NCBI GenBank assembly: GCA_902766805.1
Contig: CACXFF010000126.1
Location: 1-5,384 of the forward strand
DNA length: 5,384 nt
Source of the DNA: an uncultured Coriobacteriaceae bacterium
GTDB lineage: Bacteria; Actinomycetota; Coriobacteriia; Coriobacteriales; Atopobiaceae
Reading direction: 5' to 3'
The notes beneath the pieces are model-generated. The model was given only the letters and a program-made list of their open reading frames with translations. It did no database searches and was not told the DNA's origin. Both the position numbers and the translations under genes were made by a program. Shown here piece after piece: positions 1 to 4,874 of this stretch. The stretch's first letter is position 1. Every line of letters starts with the position of its first letter.

Positions 1-642
1 CGTGGCGGGGTCGAGGTACATGTTGTCTGCGAAGCCCTCGGCGTGCGCCTCCACGGAAGGATAGAGGCTCATGGCGTAGTTGAGGCCGGCCTTGATGTTG
101 CCGGTGCCATGTGGCGCGGCGCGGTCATACTCGGCGACCTTGAGCGCCACGGGCTTGACGCCACCCGAGTAGTACGGGCCGACCGGTGTCACGAGGATGC
201 GGAACTGATACTCGGTCGCTGGCTTGACGCCGATGACGTCGCCGGTGGCGATCATGAAGGGACGCACGTAGAGCGTGGCGCCCGAGCCAAAGGGCGGCAC
301 CCACGCGGCGTTGGCCTGCACGACCTGCTTCACCGCGTCCACGAAGCGGTCCTCGGGGAAGGCCGGCATGCAGATGCGGCGCGCGGAGTCGGCCATGCGC
401 TGGGCGTTGAGCTGCGGGCGGAAGCACACGATGCGTCCGTCTTGGGTGGTGTAGGCCTTGAGCCCCTCGAAGACCTCCTGGCAGTAGTGGAAGATGCCGG
501 CGCACTCCGAAAGCGTGAGCGTGTGGTCGGGCGTGAGGGTGCCCTCGTCCCATGCTCCGTCCTTGTACCAGCTCACGTAGCTGTAGTCGGTGGGCATGTA
601 CGCAAAGGTGAGGTTGCCCCAGTCAAGGTTCTTCTTTTCCAT
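1..642 (-). CDS. ilvE: Branched-chain amino acid aminotransferase, N-terminal part (runs off the left edge)
   Basis: This is a fold-type IV, PLP-dependent cytosolic enzyme that moves the amino group between leucine, isoleucine or valine and 2-oxoglutarate. It is the last step of branched-chain amino acid synthesis and the first of breakdown. The 214 visible codons start MEKKNLDWGNL. They include EVFEGLKAY (residues 56-64), the substrate-side block FRPQLNAQRM (74-83) followed by ARRICMP (87-93), and GTGNIKAGLNYAMSL (179-193). K184 in that last block is the expected Schiff-base lysine. The FRP-N-RM-SARR-CMP pattern is that of the long (about 340-360 residue) Gram-positive and eukaryotic BCAT subgroup, so roughly the last 130 residues are missing. 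The ATG at 642 is chosen because AGAAGGAGG (648-656, minus strand) sits five bases upstream. The gene is divergent from the small gene at 1039. I see no clear minus-strand promoter, no T-box motif and no leader peptide rich in Leu/Ile/Val. The family call is firm. Confidence 0.95.
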   Translation of the reverse strand, partial: MEKKNLDWGNLTFAYMPTDYSYVSWYKDGAWDEGTLTPDHTLTLSECAGIFHYCQEVFEGLKAYTTQDGRIVCFRPQLNAQRMADSARRICMPAFPEDRFVDAVKQVVQANAAWVPPFGSGATLYVRPFMIATGDVIGVKPATEYQFRILVTPVGPYYSGGVKPVALKVAEYDRAAPHGTGNIKAGLNYAMSLYPSVEAHAEGFADNMYLDPAT

Positions 643-717
643 GTGCTCCTCCTTCTCGGGCGTCAGGTGTGCCCTATGCTAATCCCCACGCGCTGTACGT
701 GCGGCGCATTGGCACAA

Positions 718-745
718 GGCCGAAACACAGGGGACGGTTTCGGCC
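718..745. repeat. REP-like hairpin with GGGGACGGTTTCGG motif
   Basis: A perfect 9-bp inverted repeat, GGCCGAAAC (718-726) and GTTTCGGCC (737-745), encloses a 10-base loop containing GGGGAC. There is no T-run on either side, so it is not a standard terminator. From memory, extragenic palindromes with ACAGGGGACGGTT or its complement AACCGTCCCCTGT are common dispersed repeats in Coriobacteria and Clostridia. They resemble REP elements mobilised by Y1 (RAYT/TnpA-REP) transposases, some of which carry a GGAC mark. Only one copy is in this window, so repeat status is inference. On the minus strand it would fall in the ilvE 5' region. Confidence 0.5.
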
Positions 746-966
746 CTGCGTTCCTCGCCGTGGAGGCCTTTGCGGGTGGGGTGCTCGGTCCTCTTGCCTG
801 CCGTGATGGCTTGGCGGACACAAGGAATCGGGCTGTGACGGGGGCAGGGGAGCGCTCGTTGGACGGTGTTGGTGCCCGCTGTTCACGGCGCCTCCATACC
901 CCAAAACCGCCCGCGCGTCACGCCTGTCCGTCTGCGAATCGGCCAACGTGTCGGCGGATGATTTGA

Positions 967-996
967 TTGCCATCTGAGCCCGCGTGCGGATATCAT
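967..996 (+). promoter_or_regulatory. Sigma70-type promoter of the small gene
   Basis: TTGCCA (967-972) and TATCAT (991-996) each match five of six consensus bases and are separated by 18 bp. Transcription would begin near 1003, giving a leader of about 36 nt before the ATG at 1039. An 8-bp palindrome, AGCTAGCT (1002-1009), lies at the expected start site and could be a small operator, though it may be chance. The promoter placement argues against extending the small gene upstream to the TTG at 967. Confidence 0.6.
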
Positions 997-1038
997 GGGG
1001 TAGCTAGCTTTGCCCAACCTTGGAAGAAAGGATATGCC

Positions 1039-1344
1039 ATGGGTAAGAGGTCCACGGAGGAGCTGACGCTCACGTATGACGAGCTGATCGAGCACCTGCA
1101 GAACAACCATGCCATCTACATGCGCAGGGGCTCGAATGTTTATTACATTACCGACGCCAACGAGCACTACTGGCGCGCGCAGGATACGAGCAAGCTCAAT
1201 CACAAGGGCCACTACACGGACTGCTCCGACCTGTGCCCCACGCTGAGCGAGTTCCTGTCCATTCCGTTCCTCGGCGGCGCCAAGATTGCCGACGTGTTCC
1301 AGGAGCTCCACTTCTTCGCCTCCATCCCTGGTGAGAAGGAGTAG
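1039..1344 (+). CDS. Small conserved-looking protein of unknown function (101 aa)
   Basis: I do not recognise this family. The product is MGKRSTEELTLTYDELIEHL and onward, with no signal peptide and no clear membrane segment, so probably cytosolic. It begins with a charged helix-like stretch (residues 6-22). A Tyr/His/Trp-rich core follows (residues 25-60: HAIYMRRGSNVYYITDANE, then HYWRAQDTSKLNHKGHY). Cysteines sit at 62 and 66 in a C-x3-C arrangement (TDCSDLCPTL), with nearby histidines at 55 and 58. A mildly hydrophobic C-terminal part (72-95) ends EKE. Metal binding is possible from the H/C spacing but unproven. ATG 1039 is chosen because AAAGGA (1027-1032) lies six bases upstream. It has its own promoter and ends 37 bp before a strong terminator, so it looks monocistronic. 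Codon use resembles its neighbours. It is very likely real, with function unknown. Confidence 0.85.
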   Translation: MGKRSTEELTLTYDELIEHLQNNHAIYMRRGSNVYYITDANEHYWRAQDTSKLNHKGHYTDCSDLCPTLSEFLSIPFLGGAKIADVFQELHFFASIPGEKE

Positions 1345-1381
1345 CGTCTGCACGGTGCTGGCACGCTGCGTCTAGACTCGG

Positions 1382-1409
1382 CGCGGGACCTTCGGGTCCC
1401 GCGTTTTTT
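1382..1409 (+). terminator. Intrinsic terminator after the small gene
   Basis: A perfect 9-bp stem, CGCGGGACC (1382-1390) and GGTCCCGCG (1395-1403), is closed by a TTCG tetraloop in the extra-stable C(UUCG)G context. Six T residues follow immediately (1404-1409). This is a textbook Rho-independent terminator for plus-strand transcription and isolates the small gene from hisS. The complementary strand lacks a matching T-run, so it should act in one direction only. Confidence 0.95.
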
Positions 1410-1411
1410 GT

Positions 1412-1456
1412 TGCGTGGGTGCGCGGGTTCGTCGTGCAGGTCGTGCGTGGGTGCGC
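1412..1456. repeat. 13-bp direct repeat in the gap before hisS
   Basis: TGCGTGGGTGCGC occurs twice, at 1412-1424 and 1444-1456, offset by 32 bp. The surrounding DNA (1410-1570) is G/C/T-biased on the plus strand and encodes nothing I can support. It may be slippage-prone low-complexity sequence or a pair of protein sites. No function can be assigned. Confidence 0.5.
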
Positions 1457-1571
1457 CGCGCAGGGCAGACGCGTGCCGCGCGTGGTGCGGTCGAGGCACG
1501 GTGCGCGGCGAGCGCTTCTTGCGCCGGGGGCTAGCGCGTGGCATGCGACGAGGCGCTCCTTTTGCGCCCCC

Positions 1572-1602
1572 TTCACCCGCGCGGGGCAAGCTCGCGTATA
1601 CT
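1572..1602 (+). promoter_or_regulatory. Probable hisS promoter
   Basis: TATACT (1597-1602) is a five-of-six match to the -10 box in otherwise very GC-rich DNA. It lies 32 bp before the hisS ATG, giving a short leader of about 26 nt. The best -35 candidate is TTCACC (1572-1577) with a long 19-bp spacer, so the -35 assignment is weak. There is no room for a T-box leader between this box and the start codon. Confidence 0.5.
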
Positions 1603-1634
1603 GGCAGGCGCACAACGATCGGATTGGAGTTGCC

Positions 1635-2909
1635 ATGGCGCTCATCAAGACCCCCGTCAAGGGCATGCAGGATTTCCTTCCCGCGGACATGCGGCTGCGC
1701 GAGCACGTCCTCAGCGCGATCAAAACCACCTACGCCACCTACGGTTTCTCGCTCATGGAGACGCCGGCGATGGAGCACATCGAGAACCTCACTTCCAAGC
1801 AGGGCGGCGACAACGAGAAGCTGATCTTCAAGGTGCTCAAGCGCGGTGCCGACCTCGCGCGCGCACTCGACAAGCTTCCGGATGCCGAGCTGGCCGACTC
1901 AGGCCTGCGCTATGACCTCACCGTCCCGCTGGCCCGCTACTATGCCGCCAACTCCGGCCAGCTTCCCGCGCCGTTCAAGGCGCTGCAGATAGGGAGCGTG
2001 TGGCGTGCCGACAAGCCGCAGAAGGGGCGCTTCCGCCAGTTCACGCAGTGCGACATCGACATCCTGGGCGACAAGTCCAACCTGGCCGAGATCACCTTGC
2101 TCGAGGCCACTGCCCAGATGCTCTCGGCACTGCTGGGGGAGGTCGACATCCGCGACTTCACCATCCGCGTCAACGACCGCCGCATCCTCATGGGTGCTGC
2201 GCTGGCTTCGGGCTTCGCGGCCGACGAGGTGCCGGGCGTGCTCATCTCGCTGGACAAGGCCGACAAGATTGGCTGGGACGGCGTGGCCGACGAGCTCAAA
2301 GCCAACGGTTTCGCTGCTGACGTCGTCGACCCGTACGTGGCGCTTTTCGCGGACAGCGAAGGCGTCGGGGTGGACGAGTTCTGCGCGCCGCTCGTGGGCT
2401 CCGCGCTGGACGAGGCCGTCGTGACCAACCTCTCGCAGATTGTCGCCACCGTCACGCCGCTGTTGCCCGCAGGCGCCAAGCTGGTCTTTGACCCCACGCT
2501 CGTGCGCGGCATGGGCTACTACACGGGCCCAATCTTCGAGGTGGGGCTGGATGGCTACGGCTTCTCGGTGGCCGGTGGCGGTCGCTACGATGAGATGATC
2601 GGCAAGTTTTCGGGCCAGGACACGCCCGCCTGCGGCTTCTCCATCGGCTTCGAGCGCATCATCACCATCATGAAGGACCAGCTCGGCGCCGCAGGCGCGG
2701 CAGTCGCGGAGGGTTCGGTCGCCATCCTCGTGGCTGCAGGCGTGGATGCCACGCAGAAGGCCCAGGCCTTCGCCCACGCCGCCGAGCTGCGTGCCGCTGG
2801 CAAGACCGTCACGGTCGTGCCGCTGCGCAAGAACCTCGGGCGTCAGATCGCCGAGCTTGAGGCCCAGGGCTACCAGGAGTTCGAGAAGGTCCGTCCCCAG
2901 CGTGCCTAG
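1635..2909 (+). CDS. hisS: Histidine--tRNA ligase, complete, with a short C-terminus
   Basis: This class II aminoacyl-tRNA synthetase activates histidine with ATP and charges tRNA-His in the cytosol (424 aa). KGMQDFLPADMRLRE (residues 9-23) is the usual N-terminus. Motif 1 lies around METPAMEHIENL (41-52). LRYDLTVPLARYYA (91-104) and motif 2, GRFRQFTQCDIDILG (131-145), follow. The histidine-specific blocks are LVRGMGYYTG (289-298) and AGGGRYD (313-319). Motif 3 is GFSIGFERI (334-342). Retention of the histidine-A and -B blocks favours a true synthetase over the regulatory paralogue HisZ. The LRYDLTVP and QCDxDIxG wording is that of the eukaryotic/Bacteroides-like HisRS group rather than the E. 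coli type. The anticodon-binding domain starts near 361 but ends about 20 residues after NLGRQ (400-404), where Bacteroides HisRS has about 50, so the final VGE-containing strand seems missing. ATG 1635 has TGGAG (1625-1629) five bases upstream. Reading upstream to 1419 adds only an Arg-rich tail. The usual hisS-aspS pairing is not seen. Confidence 0.95.
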   Translation: MALIKTPVKGMQDFLPADMRLREHVLSAIKTTYATYGFSLMETPAMEHIENLTSKQGGDNEKLIFKVLKRGADLARALDKLPDAELADSGLRYDLTVPLARYYAANSGQLPAPFKALQIGSVWRADKPQKGRFRQFTQCDIDILGDKSNLAEITLLEATAQMLSALLGEVDIRDFTIRVNDRRILMGAALASGFAADEVPGVLISLDKADKIGWDGVADELKANGFAADVVDPYVALFADSEGVGVDEFCAPLVGSALDEAVVTNLSQIVATVTPLLPAGAKLVFDPTLVRGMGYYTGPIFEVGLDGYGFSVAGGGRYDEMIGKFSGQDTPACGFSIGFERIITIMKDQLGAAGAAVAEGSVAILVAAGVDATQKAQAFAHAAELRAAGKTVTVVPLRKNLGRQIAELEAQGYQEFEKVRPQRA

Positions 2910-3025
2910 CCTCTTGGGCCCGGCAAGGCGGCTCGCGGCCGACGCCCTCGCCCTGCACGCCTAGCCTCTGGTCGGAGCATCTGGGCTTCATCTCGACCGA
3001 CTGCGTCCGCCCCCAGCGCGGCTAA
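2889..3025. repeat. Short imperfect repeats at and after the hisS stop codon
   Basis: The last hisS bases and stop (2889-2909, coding VRPQRA-stop) recur at 3005-3025 with 17 of 21 bases matching. In that copy the same phase reads VRPQRG-stop. Separately, GCCTAGCCTCT occurs at 2904-2914, spanning the stop, and again at 2959-2969. Both copies fall in the non-coding gap after hisS. They may be remnants of a local duplication that reshaped the 3' end of the gene. GC-rich bias raises the chance of coincidence. Confidence 0.45.
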
Positions 3026-3044
3026 CCCACGAACGCAAATGGCC

Positions 3045-3073
3045 CCGCCACCCACGCGCACGCTAGGTGGCGG
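3045..3073. other. Inverted repeat (hairpin) in the hisS-importer gap
   Basis: CCGCCACC (3045-3052) pairs perfectly with GGTGGCGG (3066-3073) around a 13-base loop. No T-run follows on the plus strand, so it is not a standard terminator. It could still protect the 3' end of the hisS message or support Rho-linked termination. The structure is directly visible and its role is unknown. Confidence 0.4.
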
Positions 3074-3137
3074 TGTCGCGAGCTGCGCTCCATAGGCCCG
3101 CTCCGGCCGCGTTTCGTTGCATGCCTGTTGCACTTTG

Positions 3138-3157
3138 GGAGTGGCGCAGCTCCTTTT
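3138..3157 (+). terminator. Weak terminator-like stem before the importer operon
   Basis: GGAG (3138-3141) pairs with CTCC (3150-3153), plus one T-G wobble pair, around a 6-base loop. Four T residues follow (3154-3157). The stem is short and the T-run minimal, so it is at best a leaky stop for hisS transcripts or a chance fold. It overlaps the possible promoter for the binding-protein gene. Confidence 0.2.
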
Positions 3158-3160
3158 GAT

Positions 3161-3192
3161 ACGCTTGCAGACGCTTTATCCAGCTAAAGCGT
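3161..3192. promoter_or_regulatory. Operator-like cluster of ACGCTT half-sites upstream of the binding-protein gene
   Basis: ACGCTT occurs at 3161-3166 and again at 3171-3176, exactly 10 bp (one helical turn) apart. The second copy is the left arm of a perfect 8-bp inverted repeat, ACGCTTTA (3171-3178) and TAAAGCGT (3185-3192), with a 6-base spacer. The right arm ends two bases before the ribosome site AAAGGAG (3195-3201). The arrangement suits a dimeric repressor's operator plus an extra half-site. As RNA it would form a hairpin just ahead of the ribosome site. It matches no ARG box or trp operator that I know. Confidence 0.5.
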
Positions 3193-3208
3193 ACAAAGGA
3201 GAGACCTC

Positions 3209-4066
3209 ATGAATACGTTGTCGCGCCGCAGCTTCCTGCTCGCCACCGCCTCGGGCATCGCCGGCTTGGGCCTTGCCGCGTGCGGCGGCTCCAACCAGGC
3301 TGCCACCACTAGCGCTGCCACCACCGCGGCCGCTGCCGACCCCACCACCCCCAGCGCCGGCTCGGAGTTCATTGTGGGCTTCGACCAGGCCTATCCCCCC
3401 TACGGCTACGTGGATGACAAGGGCGAGTTCGCTGGCTTCGACCTGGATCTCGCTCAGGCTGTGTGCGCGGCCCAGGGTTGGACCTACAAGGCCGAGCCCA
3501 TCGACTGGGATGCCAAAGACACCCTCATCAACTCGGGCGCCATCACCTGCATCTGGAACGGCTTCACCATCGAGGGCCGCGAGGAGAACTATACCTTCAC
3601 CGAGCCGTACATGCTCAACGCGCAGGTCGTGGTCGTCAAGGCCGACTCCGCGGTCAAGGCCCTGGCCGACCTCGCGGGCAAGACCGTCGTGACCCAGACC
3701 GATTCCTCTGCCTATGAGGTGCTCGGCGACTCGCAGGCCAAGCTTGCGGCCACCTTCAAGGCGCTGGAGACCCGTGCGGAGTACAACACCGCGTTCATGG
3801 AGCTCGAGTCTGGCGCCGTCGATGCTGTCGCCTGCGACCTGTCCATCGCCAAATACCAGGAGGCCGCCAAGCCCGGCGCCTACGTGACGCTGTCCGAGAA
3901 GCTCTCTGAGGAGCACTACGGCGTGGGCTTCAAGCGCGGTCAGACCGCGATGGCCGACGCCGTCACCGCCGCGCTCAAGAAGCTCGACTCCGAGGGCAAG
4001 GTCAAGGAGCTCTGCGACAAGTACGCCAGCCAGGGCATCTCCTACGACAACTGGTGCCTCAAGTAA
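3209..4066 (+). CDS. Polar amino acid ABC transporter, substrate-binding lipoprotein (Tat-type signal)
   Basis: This is an extracytoplasmic solute-binding protein of family 3 (SBP_bac_3; Glu/Gln/His/Arg-type ligands), 285 aa. It captures an amino acid and delivers it to the permease encoded downstream. The N-terminus MNTLSRRSFLLATASG carries a twin-arginine motif (S5-R6-R7-S8-F9-L10). The lipobox LAAC (22-25) makes C25 the lipidated first residue of the mature protein. A Gly/Ala/Thr/Ser/Pro-rich tether (26-52) leads to the binding domain. This has DQAYPPYGYVDD (59-70), the family signature GFDLDLAQAVC (76-86), and NGFTIEGREENYTFTEPY (117-134), where R124 should hold the ligand carboxylate. 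TQTDSSAYEVL (162-172) and AFMELESGAVDAVACD (195-210) follow. Five cysteines besides C25 (86, 114, 209, 269, 283) are notable. ATG 3209 has AAAGGAG seven bases upstream. The exact ligand cannot be read from sequence. Confidence 0.93.
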   Translation: MNTLSRRSFLLATASGIAGLGLAACGGSNQAATTSAATTAAAADPTTPSAGSEFIVGFDQAYPPYGYVDDKGEFAGFDLDLAQAVCAAQGWTYKAEPIDWDAKDTLINSGAITCIWNGFTIEGREENYTFTEPYMLNAQVVVVKADSAVKALADLAGKTVVTQTDSSAYEVLGDSQAKLAATFKALETRAEYNTAFMELESGAVDAVACDLSIAKYQEAAKPGAYVTLSEKLSEEHYGVGFKRGQTAMADAVTAALKKLDSEGKVKELCDKYASQGISYDNWCLK

Positions 4067-4083
4067 CAGTTCTCGTCCCATCT

Positions 4084-4128
4084 GCGCCGGCCACGTCTCC
4101 CGCACGCGCGGGATGGCGTGGCCGGCGC
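4084..4128 (+). promoter_or_regulatory. Strong intercistronic hairpin between binding-protein and permease genes
   Basis: A perfect 12-bp stem pairs GCGCCGGCCACG (4084-4095) with CGTGGCCGGCGC (4117-4128). It is topped, after a 2x3 internal loop, by a second 6-bp stem TCCCGC/GCGGGA (4098-4103 and 4108-4113) with an ACGC loop. It starts 17 bases after the binding-protein stop and ends before the permease ribosome site, which it does not cover. No T-run follows. Such structures in binding-protein operons (the malE-malF and hisJ-hisQ intergenic REP hairpins) are known to stabilise the upstream message or partly block transcription, so that the binding protein outnumbers the membrane parts. That role here is inference. 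Confidence 0.75.
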
Positions 4129-4157
4129 GCTCGAGGTCCCGATCCGAAAGGTCGCGC

Positions 4158-4811
4158 ATGTCCTTCGAAACCATGCTGCAGATGTTGGCGGGAGGCTTCG
4201 TCACCTCCCTGAAGATCTTCGTGTTCACGCTGGCGGGCGCCCTGCCGCTGGGCATCCTCGTGGCGCTCGCGCGCATGAGCAAGTTCAAGCCCTTGGCGTG
4301 GGTCATGCGCATCTACATCTCCATCATGCGCGGCACCCCGCTCATGCTGCAGATGTTCGCCATCTATTTCGTGCCGTACTACGTCTTTGGCATCCCGCTG
4401 AACACCGACTCCAAATGGGTCGCGACCATCGTGGCATTCATCATCAACTACGCTGCGTATTTCGCCGAGATCTTCCGCTCGGGCATCCAGTCCATACCGG
4501 TGGGGCAGTACGAAGCGGCCGACGTGTTGGGCTACACGCCCTTCCAGACCTACAGCATGATCGTGCTGCCGCAGGTCTTCAAGCGCATCCTGCCCGCCAT
4601 GGGCAACGAGATCATCACGCTCGTCAAGGACACGTCGCTCGCGTTCTCCATCGGCGTGGCCGAGATGTTCTCCACGGCCAAGGCCCTCGTGGCGAGCCAG
4701 GTCTCCATGATGCCGTTCGTGATCGCGGCGGCCATCTACTGGGTCTTCAATTTCGTGGTGGAGATCATCCTCGGGCGCATCGAGAAGCGTCTGGACTACT
4801 ACCACGACTAA
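4158..4811 (+). CDS. Polar amino acid ABC transporter, permease (HisM/HisQ family)
   Basis: This integral membrane subunit (217 aa) probably forms a homodimeric pore that accepts the amino acid from the binding lipoprotein. It couples to the ATPase encoded next. Hydrophobic segments lie at about 13-36, 51-76, 87-105, 145-170 and 186-206. IMRGTPLMLQ (57-66) is the family's conserved RGTP block. IFRSGIQSIPVGQYEAADVLG (105-125) runs into the EAA loop, with E119-A120-A121, G125 and L137-P138, which docks on the ATPase. NEIITLVKDTSLAFSIGV (150-167) is also typical. The length is normal for the family (about 215-230). ATG 4158 is preferred to an upstream ATG at 4113 because GAAAGG (4146-4151) sits six bases before it. 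The extra 15 residues would be Arg/Ser-rich and encoded by the hairpin arm. Only one permease gene is visible in the 3209-5384 segment. A partner could lie beyond the right edge. Confidence 0.94.
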   Translation: MSFETMLQMLAGGFVTSLKIFVFTLAGALPLGILVALARMSKFKPLAWVMRIYISIMRGTPLMLQMFAIYFVPYYVFGIPLNTDSKWVATIVAFIINYAAYFAEIFRSGIQSIPVGQYEAADVLGYTPFQTYSMIVLPQVFKRILPAMGNEIITLVKDTSLAFSIGVAEMFSTAKALVASQVSMMPFVIAAAIYWVFNFVVEIILGRIEKRLDYYHD

Positions 4812-4825
4812 CGCGCCTACGTGCA

Positions 4826-4846
4826 GCTGCCCGCGCGGGCCGCAGC
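4826..4846 (+). other. GC-rich imperfect hairpin between permease and ATPase genes
   Basis: The 63-bp gap contains the palindrome GCCCGCGCGGGC (4829-4840), which can be extended imperfectly by GCTGC (4826-4830) pairing with GCAGC (4842-4846). No T-run follows. It ends 14 bases before the ATPase ribosome site, AAGGAGG (4861-4867). It may tune relative expression, but in DNA this GC-rich a fold of this size is weak evidence. Confidence 0.3.
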
Positions 4847-4874
4847 CTGCTCGCGCCATGAAGGAGGAACGCAA

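Larger units (their letters stand above)
643..1038. other. Divergent intergenic region between ilvE and the small gene
   Basis: No gene is supported in these 396 bases. Open frames crossing it on both strands lack a ribosome site and read as Arg/Gly/Pro-rich antisense products typical of GC-rich DNA. It holds the ilvE ribosome site (648-656, minus), a REP-like hairpin (718-745), and the plus-strand promoter (967-996) and ribosome site AAAGGA (1027-1032) of the small gene. The rest shows no structure I can name. The minus-strand 11-codon frame at 674-709 (starting MRRTYSAW) has no ribosome site and no branched-chain codons of note, so I do not call it an attenuator peptide. Confidence 0.6.
2910..3208. 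other. Intergenic region between hisS and the amino acid importer
   Basis: No gene is supported in these 299 bases. They hold the repeat copies after hisS, a hairpin (3045-3073), a weak terminator-like stem before TTTT (3138-3157), and the ACGCTT half-site cluster (3161-3192). Base composition shifts from very GC-rich to a more AT-containing stretch near 3120-3200, as expected for a promoter region. A possible promoter is TTTGGG (3134-3139), 17 bp, TGATAC (3157-3162), but the match is poor. The hisS transcript has no strong terminator here, so some read-through into the importer genes is possible. Confidence 0.5.

Noticed and set aside
643..720. T-box or leader-peptide attenuator for ilvE
   Set aside because: No T-box consensus, no run of Leu/Ile/Val codons and no terminator with a T-run are seen on the minus strand here.
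43..966. Long plus-strand open frame across the ilvE region and the gap
   Set aside because: It is antisense to the clearly recognised ilvE, has no ribosome site, and shows no domain. GC-rich codon bias explains it.
967..1038. Upstream TTG start for the small gene
   Set aside because: The TTG lies inside the -35 box of a strong promoter. ATG 1039 has a well-placed ribosome site.
1419..1634. N-terminal extension of hisS by 72 codons
   Set aside because: The added stretch is Arg/Ala-rich, crosses the likely promoter at 1597-1602, and the ATG at 1635 has its own ribosome site and the usual HisRS N-terminus.
1899..2777. 292-codon minus-strand open frame inside hisS
   Set aside because: It is a shadow of hisS, which shows all class II and HisRS motifs. 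No start signal supports the antisense frame.
3176..4312. 378-codon minus-strand open frame opposite the binding-protein gene
   Set aside because: The plus-strand gene has a signal peptide, lipobox and family motifs. The antisense product is low-complexity and Gly/Leu/Val/His-rich.
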